Source: a virus
Length of the DNA: 21,626 nucleotides
Direction: 5' to 3' (one strand)
IMG/VR virus record: IMGVR_UViG_3300034071_000820
Location: 1-21,626 of that record
The translations under genes were made by a program, and so were the position numbers. Below the pieces are notes generated by a model that was not told where the DNA came from, searched no databases, and worked only from the letters and a program-made list of their open reading frames with translations. Shown piece after piece: positions 8,774 through 15,366 of this stretch. Each line of letters starts with the position of its first letter. The first letter of the stretch is position 1.

Positions 8774-10534
8774 TTATCTTCTAATTACTCGCCTAGCACT
8801 TGCCGTTCCCTTACCACTTGCACTTAAACTAGAAAGTAAACTTTGAATATCTGGAGAACCTTCTTGTCCTTGCGGTTGTGCTGAAATAGGACCTCCTGGT
8901 GGCACTTCGGGAGCAGGGGACGTTTGCTCAACCATTTGTTCGGCACCAGCAGGAGGCAATTCTGGCGCAAAGATATCTTCTATAGCATCTTCAAGGGCTA
9001 CACCTTTTTGTCGTGCTTTAATAACTTCTGCTATTTTTTTAACTATACCTGTAGGGTCTTGTCCTTGAATAGCCATTTGTGGTATTGCTTGAGAGTATGC
9101 TTGCATTGATGATATCAAAGCAGTTCTCATATCTTCAATTTCAATTTTTTCTTGTTCTTGAGTTACGTTAATACCAAACGGTAGTTCACGCATAGCCATA
9201 TCTTTAGAAATTAATTTACCACCAAGTGCTTGTAGCATGAAGATAAGTCCCTGCGCTGGGTTAAGACCAGCAAGCATGCCATAGCGAACATCGGCTGAGT
9301 AGTCACTCTTAATATCTTTTGCTGGTGTGTACTCAAGTGAGTAAGGAGAACCAGCATCAACACCACGAATTGTTTTTGTAAAGTTAAATAATTTTTCGTC
9401 CATCTCAAAACAAACAGAGATAACATCTTTAAGGGCAGAAGCAAAGATTGCTTGTGCCGATTTAACCTGTGTATCAAAGCCACCCATAAGCGCTTGAACG
9501 CCTTGTCCTGTGACTATTGATGCATCAATGTTTCCAGTTCTTGACTCTGGATAACGTGTACCAGTACGTAATTCCTGAAGCAATACTTGTTGCTCAGTAA
9601 ATGCACCTGGTGGAATATTTAAATCTACACGGCGCACACCTGCTGGTGAGTTGGTGCGGATAATTGCATCTCCACCCAACTGTAGTTCTTGAACATCGCC
9701 TGGTACAACAATTGGTGCCTGTACTGATTTCTCTGCTGCTTCCATCGCAAGTAATGCGAACCTATTACGAAGTAGTTGGATACCTAGTACGTCATCAAAT
9801 TGACCACGCATCTCACCGTCTAGTGATGGACGCTTTGCCACCACAACTTGCATTTTACCAAGTGGGTTTTGTACTTGAGATAAAACTAAATTATTCCGTG
9901 ATGGAATAAAGATTGTTGATTGGTCTTTATCGTAATAACGAATAAGGTCAATACGTGCATCTAGGTTCTGCTCATAACGGTCAGGTCCTAGTAGTTGAAT
10001 CTCAAACTCAGGATACTGTGAAACCAGTTCCGCAAGTGTAAGTGAGTATTTTTTTGCGAAGGCAATACAACGTCCGTAGCGGTCAAACTCTGGGTAAGCC
10101 CCAATCGGACTTTCTATTCGGATACGTGGTAGCCCTGCTTCTTCGTCTAATTCAACAATGAATGGGACGAAACCAAATGTGATGTATTGGTCTGCACCTT
10201 GATACATCTGTACTTGTAAATCTGAATTATTAAAATAATTTGTTGCAATACGTGTTCGCTTATCAGCAAAGGTTCTTGCTCTATCTGATACTTGATTGGC
10301 TGCAGAACAATTAACCGCTGGTAGTGGAGCCATTACCTCAGACAAGTCACGGGCAACAATGTCAATAAAGTTTGCTACTACGTTAGCATCTACACCCTCT
10401 GGAAAAAACTCAGGGTATACCTGTGATATCTGTCCTTTACGTACGGCAAGTACATCTAGTTGCCTTCTATCTCGCTCACTTGAACGAGAACGTAAAGACT
10501 CTACTCTCGCAGATATTTGATTTATCGATAGCAT
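8774..10534 (-). CDS. Phage portal protein
   Basis: This 586-residue protein resembles portals of actinobacteriophages. The N-terminal block ERDRRQLDVLAVRKG, then PEFFPEG, VANFIDIVARDLSEVMAPLP and a following CSAAN segment, is characteristic from my memory of that family. A middle region with RIRIESPIGAYPEFDRYGR fits the portal wing and stem part. The last 90 residues are Pro/Gln/Ser-rich and probably disordered. The portal forms the dodecameric ring at the head vertex through which DNA is packaged and where the tail attaches. It follows the terminase, the standard order. Its Shine-Dalgarno AAGGATTTAA overlaps the terminase stop codon region, so expression of the two is likely linked. No break or truncation is visible. 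Confidence 0.9.
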   Translation of the reverse strand: MLSINQISARVESLRSRSSERDRRQLDVLAVRKGQISQVYPEFFPEGVDANVVANFIDIVARDLSEVMAPLPAVNCSAANQVSDRARTFADKRTRIATNYFNNSDLQVQMYQGADQYITFGFVPFIVELDEEAGLPRIRIESPIGAYPEFDRYGRCIAFAKKYSLTLAELVSQYPEFEIQLLGPDRYEQNLDARIDLIRYYDKDQSTIFIPSRNNLVLSQVQNPLGKMQVVVAKRPSLDGEMRGQFDDVLGIQLLRNRFALLAMEAAEKSVQAPIVVPGDVQELQLGGDAIIRTNSPAGVRRVDLNIPPGAFTEQQVLLQELRTGTRYPESRTGNIDASIVTGQGVQALMGGFDTQVKSAQAIFASALKDVISVCFEMDEKLFNFTKTIRGVDAGSPYSLEYTPAKDIKSDYSADVRYGMLAGLNPAQGLIFMLQALGGKLISKDMAMRELPFGINVTQEQEKIEIEDMRTALISSMQAYSQAIPQMAIQGQDPTGIVKKIAEVIKARQKGVALEDAIEDIFAPELPPAGAEQMVEQTSPAPEVPPGGPISAQPQGQEGSPDIQSLLSSLSASGKGTASARRVIRR

Positions 10535-10542
10535 TTAAATCC

Positions 10543-12435
10543 TTATCCGTATGTTTCGGCCCATTGTTCTGAAAAGGCTTCGTCTAGGTTGATTGTATAT
10601 CTTTGTGCTGATTGTGCTCTAGTTACCCATCTGTTAGATGCAAACTTTTGCAAATGATTTGTTTGTTGCATAAACTCCCGTGCTCTCAGCACAGCAAACC
10701 ATAACGCCATAACACAGTCAGTCTTGCCTCTGCTATTAGGCTTCCAAGTTATTAACTGCTGAGTAAGGGACTTAAGTCCTTCAGAATCAGTAGTAGATGG
10801 AAGTTCAATCATATTATTCTTTTGGAACTTTTCTTCTCTTATAGTTCCAAATAGGGTAGACATAGATGCTACACCAAATGCTGCGTCCCACTTATTTTTA
10901 TTAGTAACATGAGATTCTAGTCTTACACCATACATACCAAGCCATTGTCTTAACTCTTCATCTAATGAGTATGCTTTTTGGTGGGCGTTAATTTCTACTC
11001 TAAACTCTTGAGGCTTGTATTTCAATACAAGTTCTTCTATCGTACTTCTAATTTTTTGGGGATTAGGTTCTGCCATGTTCACGCAGTCTAAAACATATAT
11101 TCTTGAATCTATTCTGTTATAAGTAATTACAACAAATGCTGCGTGGGCTTTATCTCCCATGGCAGGGTCAAATCCAATAATTGTGTAACCTTCAACATTA
11201 GTCGGATGTCCCACCACGCCTTGGCGCAATGGACCTTTTCTACGTTGACCGTTAGTGCTGCCTTGCACCAAAGCGGGTGGGAAGATGGAATCTTCTTCGA
11301 CATCCTCCTGCTGATATACTAAAGCCCATGTTGACGGTGTTACTTCACTTCGTCTTCTCTTTAATGCTAAGCCATCCCATTTCGGGAAAAGTCCTTCTTC
11401 GTCAGGAACTTCAGAGTCCCCGTCCCACGGAAGGTCCGATTTAGGCCAGAGCGTTTTCCAGTCTTTAGGGTCTTCCGAATACTCCAGAACAGCAGGCATG
11501 CCCATATAAGTAAAAGGGCTTTTACCCCCAGACCAATGCTTGGCTTCTCTAAGTTCTTTGTAGAAGTCTTGTGCTGCAATTCGTGTCCCTACGATTAGTA
11601 ACTTGCCATTCTTACCCAAACGGGTAATAACTTCTTTTTGTAGCCAGTTGATTTGTTTCTCGAACTCATGGGCGTTGGCTGTAGTTATACAGTCATCAAG
11701 AATGATGAGGTCAGCACGTGCTCCATAGATTTGTCCACCCATACCAAGTGCTTGGATGGTGGGGTCTTTCTCGCTAGAATTTCTAGCATCGCTCCCAAGA
11801 TAAACGGTGTCAACTCGCCAAGTGTCTGAATCTTCTTTCCAACCACCTTCAGGGCCAAAAGTTGTTTGCAACTTTAACCAGCGTGGATGGGAGAGCCTCT
11901 GCTTGATAGCGTACACGAACTCACGTGCTTTGACCAGCGTTTTAGAAACCACAATAATGCGGACATTTGGATTGAGAGCGATACGATATGTGGAGTAGTT
12001 TACGGTGACCACCGTACTCTTGGCGTGCTCAGGTGGCACGTTAACCAATAGACGGGCTGGGTCACCCTTTTCATAAACCATACTAGGGTGAAGCCATGAA
12101 GGCTCTCTATCCTCTAGTAAGTCAATCCAATCTTTGTGGTGTGGAAATAATCTTTGATTTAAGAATATCTCAGAGAACTTGGGAAAATCTATTTCCTCTT
12201 TTGGGATACCTAGGGCTGCTAGGGAAGCATCCTTTGCTGTGGCTTTAGCCTCTGTTAGGTCGGCTGCAAATTTTTTGTCCCTTAGCATCCAGATTCTGAC
12301 AGTATCTGGTTTCTTGCCACACATCTCCATAGCCTTATGGACCGAGTGGCCTTCAGCCACGAGGGCTAAAACCTTAGCCTTTGCTCCTGCCATAGCATGG
12401 GTTCTGGGGTTATCCCCCCCTTTTTGAAATGTCAT
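10543..12435 (-). CDS. terL: Terminase large subunit with N-terminal helix-turn-helix
   Basis: This is the 630-residue DNA-packaging motor. Residues 15-65 form a helix-turn-helix-like segment (LVAEGHSVHKAMEMCG followed by DTVRIWMLRDKKFAADL) of the type found in small terminase or transposase-like DNA-binding domains. The ATPase follows: a Walker A-like VPPEHAKST at 133-141 with Lys139, and Walker B LIILDD at 243-248. GTR at 283-285 is probably the coupling motif. The C-terminal RNase H-fold nuclease has acidic residues at Asp423 (GFDP), Glu481 (VEIN) and Asp573 (KTDCVMALW), matching the metal-binding triad of large terminases. No separate small terminase gene is seen, so the N-terminal segment may supply DNA recognition; that is inference. 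The start at 12435 has the upstream purine-rich GGGACAGGACT. It is the first gene of the leftward virion operon. Confidence 0.95.
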   Translation of the reverse strand: MTFQKGGDNPRTHAMAGAKAKVLALVAEGHSVHKAMEMCGKKPDTVRIWMLRDKKFAADLTEAKATAKDASLAALGIPKEEIDFPKFSEIFLNQRLFPHHKDWIDLLEDREPSWLHPSMVYEKGDPARLLVNVPPEHAKSTVVTVNYSTYRIALNPNVRIIVVSKTLVKAREFVYAIKQRLSHPRWLKLQTTFGPEGGWKEDSDTWRVDTVYLGSDARNSSEKDPTIQALGMGGQIYGARADLIILDDCITTANAHEFEKQINWLQKEVITRLGKNGKLLIVGTRIAAQDFYKELREAKHWSGGKSPFTYMGMPAVLEYSEDPKDWKTLWPKSDLPWDGDSEVPDEEGLFPKWDGLALKRRRSEVTPSTWALVYQQEDVEEDSIFPPALVQGSTNGQRRKGPLRQGVVGHPTNVEGYTIIGFDPAMGDKAHAAFVVITYNRIDSRIYVLDCVNMAEPNPQKIRSTIEELVLKYKPQEFRVEINAHQKAYSLDEELRQWLGMYGVRLESHVTNKNKWDAAFGVASMSTLFGTIREEKFQKNNMIELPSTTDSEGLKSLTQQLITWKPNSRGKTDCVMALWFAVLRAREFMQQTNHLQKFASNRWVTRAQSAQRYTINLDEAFSEQWAETYG

Positions 12436-12460
12436 AGTCCTGTCCCGTTTTCATTAGTTG

Positions 12461-12516
12461 TAACAGTCATTCAATACAGTCTGTAACGCAAGTCCCCCAA
12501 GGACTTGCTACTGTTA
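12461..12516 (-). promoter_or_regulatory. Two-tier hairpin in the terminase leader
   Basis: An 8-bp perfect hairpin (GCAAGTCC at 12488-12495 with GGACTTGC at 12501-12508, loop of 5) is enclosed by a 7-bp stem formed by TAACAGT (12461-12467) and ACTGTTA (12510-12516). It lies about 25-80 bases upstream of the terminase start. Its neighbouring T run, read on the minus strand, comes before the structure and not after it, so it is not an ordinary Rho-independent terminator for leftward transcription. It could be a structured 5' leader of the terminase mRNA, a protein-binding site, or a packaging or replication signal. Confidence 0.45.
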
Positions 12517-12534
12517 AAAAAAGAAACAGCCTCT

Positions 12535-12580
12535 ATATAGTATAACCTGTTCAAATGCCTAAACCGAACGCTTTTAAACA
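12535..12580 (-). promoter_or_regulatory. Weak candidate promoter zone for the leftward operon
   Basis: Read on the minus strand, this AT-rich stretch contains GGTTATACTATATAG, whose TATACT would suit a -10 element. No good TTGACA-like -35 sits at 16-18 bases. A promoter driving the terminase operon must lie somewhere in 12436-12690 because the operons diverge here, but the exact site is not supported beyond this -10 resemblance. Confidence 0.25.
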
Positions 12581-12587
12581 AAGTATT

Positions 12588-12618
12588 TTTTTTAGTATGC
12601 CAAAAATTAGTATAAAAT
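12588..12618 (+). promoter_or_regulatory. Weak candidate promoter for the structured RNA
   Basis: A TATAAAAT element at 12611-12618 follows a T8 run and lies about 12-15 bases before the first helix of the structured RNA (12630). This is the right place for a -10 box driving that RNA. The -35 region is only T-rich (around 12588-12593) and does not match TTGACA, so the call rests on the -10 element and the position. Confidence 0.35.
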
Positions 12619-12629
12619 AGGACAAACTG

Positions 12630-13357
12630 GTACTAGTATGGGGGATACTTCTGTACGGGAAAATCTTTTATGCTGAGTACATATATGAGTTAGCGACTGT
12701 TTAATAAGCCTAGGGTCATCTAGACCCTTCGGCTTAAGGGCTGATAGGGCTGTCAGTACTGTAACAGTTCGCTAATCAGGGCTGACCCTCTGGCTAATAT
12801 TAAAACTGATGCGCCAGAGAGGTTCCGATAAATTAAATTGCTAACTGATTCTTAATCAGTTGCCCAATTTAATTTGGCTACAATTTCCTGAATAGAAATT
12901 GTTAGCCGCCTTATCAGACCTTGTGTCTGATAAGCCTGAACCCAGCCTAAGCGAAACAGTAGCCTGACGCTGGCATCTGCTAGCAACTCGTTAGAGTTGC
13001 CAAGCAGTTATGCTGGCGTGGCTACTGCGTTGTCTGTAATGAACTGATGGCAAAGGCTTGTCCTTTGCCTGGAGTTCCCCATTACGGTGTCATCAAACGC
13101 CCTTGCTCTTGCGTTTGATTACTGTTCTGAACTGGCTGTCTGAACTGATTCCAAGACGGCAAGATTCAGCAACCTGAAATGTCGAGCAACTTCGTCATGA
13201 CATTTCTGAGACACCTGCTGTTCTGCCTTTTTTCTGACAGAAGCGCATCATAACACAGGGGCACCCGCCATCAAATAACTGGAAAGAGTGTTATTTGACA
13301 GCAGGACCCACCCCTGTGTTATTTGATGCCTGCCAGAAAAAACTGGCAGAAAGCAGG
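12630..13357 (+). ncRNA. Giant ornate structured noncoding RNA (GOLLD/ROOL-style candidate)
   Basis: There is no gene here; the stretch is an almost continuous series of helices. Those I can pair by eye:
- 12630-12656: hairpin with a G5 loop.
- 12690-12701 with 12763-12775: 12 bp and one bulge, closing a junction that holds 12706-12735 (5+6 bp) and 12741-12756 (6 bp, one U-G).
- 12788-12794 with 12813-12819.
- 12830-12840 with 12865-12875 (11 bp), enclosing 12843-12861 (8 bp).
- 12876-12907 (5+7 bp).
- 12910-12934 (10 bp perfect).
- 12957-12964 with 13020-13027 (8 bp), enclosing 9 bp with tandem G-U pairs, then 5 and 7 bp with a GTTA loop.
- 13036-13085 (5+5+8 bp).
- 13092-13119 (9 bp).
- 13127-13169 (nested 7+7 bp, one U-G).
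- 13176-13206 (8 bp).
- 13214-13227 with 13345-13357 (13 bp).
- 13245-13261 with 13311-13329 (17 bp).
- 13271-13298 (9 bp).
Every G-U wobble I found favours the plus strand as the RNA. GOLLD and ROOL are known large phage-associated RNAs of comparable size. Membership is inference and the ends are approximate. Confidence 0.75.
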
Positions 13358-13362
13358 TAGAA
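13214..13362 (+). promoter_or_regulatory. Switch-like 3' domain overlapping the first gene's ribosome binding site
   Basis: CCTGCT(G) at 13214-13220 can pair with AGCAGG at 13352-13357, which is the only Shine-Dalgarno-like sequence before the ATG at 13363, or with CAGCAGG at 13299-13305. TTCTGCC at 13221-13227 can pair with GGCAGAA at 13345-13351, while TTCTG can instead pair with CAGAA at 13238-13242. A local hairpin TGCCAG/CTGGCA with an A6 loop (13331-13348) competes with the long-range stem. ATCAAATAAC (13270-13279) has two perfect partners, at 13290-13298 (9 bp) and 13318-13327 (10 bp). These mutually exclusive pairings could hide or expose the start of the first gene. Regulation is inference. 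Confidence 0.45.
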
Positions 13363-13668
13363 ATGTCACACGAAGTTACATTTCAGAACGCTGAACTTGC
13401 TGGTCTTGAAATCAAGACAGCCAAGAACAGCAATCAATACGCAAAGGGCGTATTGATTCTCCGTAATGAGGAAGGCAAATTCCAAGCATCTTTGCCGTTC
13501 ATTACATTCACCGCAGTGGAGCCACTGGCAAAACTGCTTGAGTCAACTCCTAGAGTTGCTGGCGCAGACGCAAAGCGTCCTGTGGCTACTGTTTCAGGCT
13601 GGTTCAGGACTTCTCAAACACCTGATAAGGCTTGGCTAACGAATTTCACAGTAAATTCTGTAGCCTAA
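13363..13668 (+). CDS. Possible OB-fold single-stranded DNA-binding-like protein
   Basis: This is the first gene of the plus-strand operon, 101 residues, starting at the ATG just after the structured RNA. The composition alternates beta-like segments: VTFQNAELAGLEIKTAKNSN, then KGVLILRNEEGKFQASLPFI, and near the end VATVSGWFRTSQTPDKAW followed by LTNFTVNSVA. The short V-x-G-W-F-R-T/D-x-x-W pattern with a closing beta strand resembles small SSB-type OB folds, but no acidic SSB tail is present. The ribosome binding site is weak (AGCAGGTAGAA) and can be buried in RNA structure. A 16-bp hairpin follows the stop. A role in coating single-stranded DNA during replication is only a guess; the coding call is firm. 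Confidence 0.83.
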   Translation: MSHEVTFQNAELAGLEIKTAKNSNQYAKGVLILRNEEGKFQASLPFITFTAVEPLAKLLESTPRVAGADAKRPVATVSGWFRTSQTPDKAWLTNFTVNSVA

Positions 13669-13670
13669 TA

Positions 13671-13712
13671 AATTAGGGCTAACTGAGAAATCAGTTAGCC
13701 CTAATTATTTAT
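13671..13712 (+). terminator. 16-bp GAAA-loop hairpin, likely terminator
   Basis: A perfect 16-bp stem, AATTAGGGCTAACTGA (13671-13686) with TCAGTTAGCCCTAATT (13691-13706), is capped by a GAAA tetraloop and followed by ATTTATC. It starts two bases after the stop codon. The run after the stem is short on T, so termination may be partial. The stem could equally stabilise the 3' end of the transcript carrying the structured RNA and the first gene. Confidence 0.6.
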
Positions 13713-13757
13713 CTCCACCAAAACGGCTAGTTATATCACCAGTAAGGAGGTGCTAAC

Positions 13758-14069
13758 TTGACAGCCTTTAATCAGCCCTTCATTGATGAGTTCACCTATG
13801 TGACATGGGAACCTTTGACAATACCCAATGTGTTATACGAGTCAATGATATACACACACAGCACTAAGCCCATGACAATAACTCATGCATTATGCGAGCC
13901 GCTATTACACCTTACTAAAGCGGCCCAAAAATACCACACCCAGCAAGATGGGTTCGTCAAGGGGTCGCAGTCAATGATAACTAATTGCTCGCCCTTGACT
14001 AACCCGCTGGCTGTGGTTAGAAGTAGCCGCTTTATTAAATTAATAAAGTGTAATGATAAGGAGATATAA
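13758..14069 (+). CDS. Hypothetical protein with an internal repeat, TTG start
   Basis: This 103-residue frame begins at TTG, with an excellent Shine-Dalgarno AAGGAGG seven bases upstream (13744-13750). That signal decides the start despite the unusual codon. The protein contains an imperfect duplication: EPLTIPNVLYESMIYTHSTK is followed at once by KPMTITHALCEPLLHLTKAA, sharing P-L/M-T-I-x-x-x-L-x-E-x-L/M. The duplication is also visible in the DNA. No family is recognised. It ends one base before the start of the next gene, whose ribosome binding site lies inside this frame's last codons. Coding is likely but less certain than for its neighbours. Confidence 0.6.
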   Translation: MTAFNQPFIDEFTYVTWEPLTIPNVLYESMIYTHSTKPMTITHALCEPLLHLTKAAQKYHTQQDGFVKGSQSMITNCSPLTNPLAVVRSSRFIKLIKCNDKEI

Positions 14070-14070
14070 A

Positions 14071-14238
14071 ATGATTCATGCATATAAAGCATGTAGCAAA
14101 TGTAAATATGATATAGATATAGAAGGTGTCAATGAATGCAAAATAGATGAGCATGTATGGCACGAGTTAAATGTAGGTGGTATGAGTTACATAATGTGTT
14201 GTACATGTGGAAAGGATGAGGAATACTTATGGAAATAA
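14071..14238 (+). CDS. Small Cys-rich protein, probable zinc ribbon
   Basis: This is a 55-residue protein. I take the ATG at 14071, which lies seven bases after AAGGAGAT, rather than an in-frame ATG at 14053 that precedes that ribosome binding site. It has CSKC at residues 8-11 and CCTC at 43-46, a spacing that suits a four-Cys zinc site, plus three His. It overlaps the next gene by ten bases. Small zinc-ribbon proteins of this type are common in phage early regions and usually have no assigned function. Metal binding is inferred from the cysteine spacing alone. Confidence 0.8.
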   Translation: MIHAYKACSKCKYDIDIEGVNECKIDEHVWHELNVGGMSYIMCCTCGKDEEYLWK

Positions 14239-14609
14239 ATCATGAGATAGTAATTACTAATGGTATTACTGTGACTAATGACTGCTACCAATGCACACAA
14301 CTCAACGAGTTATGTGGAGAATGTCTAGACAAAAGAGAAGTACAAGCAGCAGATATAGCGCATGAGATTGTTGATGAAGGCAATCTTACATATCTAAAAG
14401 TATGGAGTAAGCCCAAAGATTGGACTCATGATATTGGTGCCAATCATAAATGGACTGAACGAGATGATGAGTATGTCAGTCCAGTAGTAGATATGGCAGA
14501 CAGGTTTTTTGATTTAGAAGATGCCATGGAATTGCAACCATGTGAGACCGTATGTATTACCTGTCATTATGTTTGCAATAAATATACAGTATGTCCTAAT
14601 TGTAATTGA
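14229..14609 (+). CDS. Cys-rich hypothetical protein with four CxxC motifs
   Basis: This 126-residue protein overlaps the end of the preceding zinc-ribbon gene. Its N-terminal part has CYQC (19-22) and CGEC (29-32). Its C-terminal part has CITC (109-112) and CPNC (122-125) as the last residues, with extra Cys at 105 and 116. The two pairs at each end could form one or two zinc sites. The middle is acidic with no Cys (WTERDDEYVSPVVDMADRFF). No family is recognised. A purine-rich GATGAGGAA precedes the ATG. It may function with the adjacent zinc protein, but nothing in the sequence proves it. Confidence 0.82.
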   Translation: MEINHEIVITNGITVTNDCYQCTQLNELCGECLDKREVQAADIAHEIVDEGNLTYLKVWSKPKDWTHDIGANHKWTERDDEYVSPVVDMADRFFDLEDAMELQPCETVCITCHYVCNKYTVCPNCN

Positions 14610-14619
14610 CGGAATAGCA

Positions 14620-14650
14620 GTTGCCCCTGTAACAAGTTGACAGGGGCAAC
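14620..14650 (+). promoter_or_regulatory. Intercistronic hairpin before the 99-aa gene
   Basis: GTTGCCCCTGT (14620-14630) and ACAGGGGCAAC (14640-14650) form 11 perfect base pairs with a 9-base loop. The stem extends by two more pairs across an A-C mismatch. No T run follows; instead the ribosome binding site AAAAGGAGAT comes 11 bases later. It looks like an mRNA processing, stability or translation-control element rather than a terminator. Confidence 0.6.
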
Positions 14651-14675
14651 CGCCCTAATGAAAAGGAGATAGACA

Positions 14676-14975
14676 ATGAATAATGTAGATATAACTGGCT
14701 ATATAAAGTCAGTTCGTGAAGCAGGAACTGGTAACTATAAAGTGTTACTAGCAAGTATCAGTCAGAGAGATGCGTTTGGCAAGTGTGTATACACAGGCCA
14801 GGTAGTTGCTCTTGATGATGAAGTCAAAGCACAGTTATTATCTGTGCCATTACGTGATGGTATCTCTGATATCATCCGTGTCAAAGGTTCTTTAAAGACT
14901 TACTTTGACCGCCGCAATCCAGATAAACTGGAATCACGCCAACAAATTGTTGCCCATTCAATAACAGTAGGGTAA
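14676..14975 (+). CDS. Hypothetical protein, possible OB-fold
   Basis: This 99-residue protein has a strong ribosome binding site (AAAAGGAGATAGACA before ATG). It is predicted mostly beta: VDITGYIKSVREAGTGNYKV, then VLLASISQRDAFGK, VYTGQVVALDD, IIRVKGSLKTYFDRRNPDK and a closing QQIVAHSITVG. The order of strands and the V-K-G-x-L-x-T/Y turn resemble small OB-fold nucleic-acid-binding proteins, as in the first gene of the operon, though the two are not clearly homologous by eye. No catalytic residues or Cys cluster are seen. An SSB-like role is speculative. A GC hairpin lies on each side of the gene. Confidence 0.82.
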   Translation: MNNVDITGYIKSVREAGTGNYKVLLASISQRDAFGKCVYTGQVVALDDEVKAQLLSVPLRDGISDIIRVKGSLKTYFDRRNPDKLESRQQIVAHSITVG

Positions 14976-14983
14976 CATACAAC

Positions 14984-15015
14984 GGGCTGGCTGCCACTAC
15001 CTGCGTAGCCAGCCC
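14984..15015 (+). promoter_or_regulatory. Intercistronic hairpin before the 51-aa membrane protein gene
   Basis: GGGCTGGCT (14984-14992) pairs with AGCCAGCCC (15007-15015) over nine bases, extendable by a G-U and a C-G pair. It lacks a T tract and is followed six bases later by AAAGGAGAT. It is the same type of module as the hairpins at 14620, 16768, 19104 and 20399. Confidence 0.6.
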
Positions 15016-15033
15016 TCTACCAAAGGAGATAAT

Positions 15034-15189
15034 GTGTACTTAGATACAGGAACAATGATAGGTATTATGATAGCCCTAGTTGCTAGCATATTAACGATAC
15101 TCTATACCGTTTATATAATTAGGACGCAGAGTGAAATCATTCAGCGCATGAGTGATGCCGCTATAACTAGACGCAAGATGCAAAGGTAG
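15034..15189 (+). CDS. 51-aa single-pass membrane protein, possible holin or lysis accessory
   Basis: This short frame starts at GTG 15034, five bases after AGGAG in AAAGGAGATAAT. The overlapping ATG two bases earlier stops after three codons. The product begins MYLDTGTMIGIMIALVA, with a hydrophobic segment from about residue 8 to 29 (rich in Ile, Leu, Ala, Val and Tyr). The tail is short, basic and helical, ending RRKMQR. That layout suits an inner-membrane protein with a cytoplasmic C-terminus. It is the first of five small genes leading to a secreted transglycosylase, so a holin or accessory role is possible. A single short membrane helix is not diagnostic. Confidence 0.7.
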   Translation: MYLDTGTMIGIMIALVASILTILYTVYIIRTQSEIIQRMSDAAITRRKMQR

Positions 15190-15192
15190 ACA

Positions 15193-15366
15193 ATGACGAG
15201 AACCAAAGAAGAATTACTTCAAATCAAAGAAGCCTTTGCATATGCCATGATGGATATGCTAGATGTATACGACGAGTTAATTAGTAATACCCCACGCAAA
15301 CTATGGCAAGCACCAGAGCCAACAGTTAACGACCTTATAAAAAACGAGGAGGAATCTAATGCTTGA
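15193..15366 (+). CDS. 57-aa hypothetical protein
   Basis: This is an ATG frame three bases after the stop of the membrane protein, preceded by AAAGG. The product begins MTRTKEELLQIKEAFAYAMM and ends IKNEEESNA. It is charged and probably helical, with no membrane segment and no recognised family. Its last codons contain the strong AGGAGG ribosome binding site of the next gene, with which it overlaps by eight bases. That arrangement supports it as a real member of the operon. Confidence 0.65.
   Translation: MTRTKEELLQIKEAFAYAMMDMLDVYDELISNTPRKLWQAPEPTVNDLIKNEEESNA

Noticed and set aside
12788-12900. A possible tRNA suggested by GGTTCCGAT near 12821
   Set aside because: No cloverleaf fits: the flanking bases form longer alternative stems (12788-12819 and 12830-12875), and there is no matching acceptor stem or anticodon arm.
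12630-13357. CRISPR array or tandem repeats as an explanation for the repeated hairpins
   Set aside because: The stems differ in sequence and length, are not evenly spaced, and share no repeat unit.
13883-14092. A 69-codon minus-strand frame opposite the TTG-started gene
   Set aside because: It has no convincing ribosome binding site, opposes the direction of all neighbouring genes, and overlaps the plus-strand gene with strong start signals.
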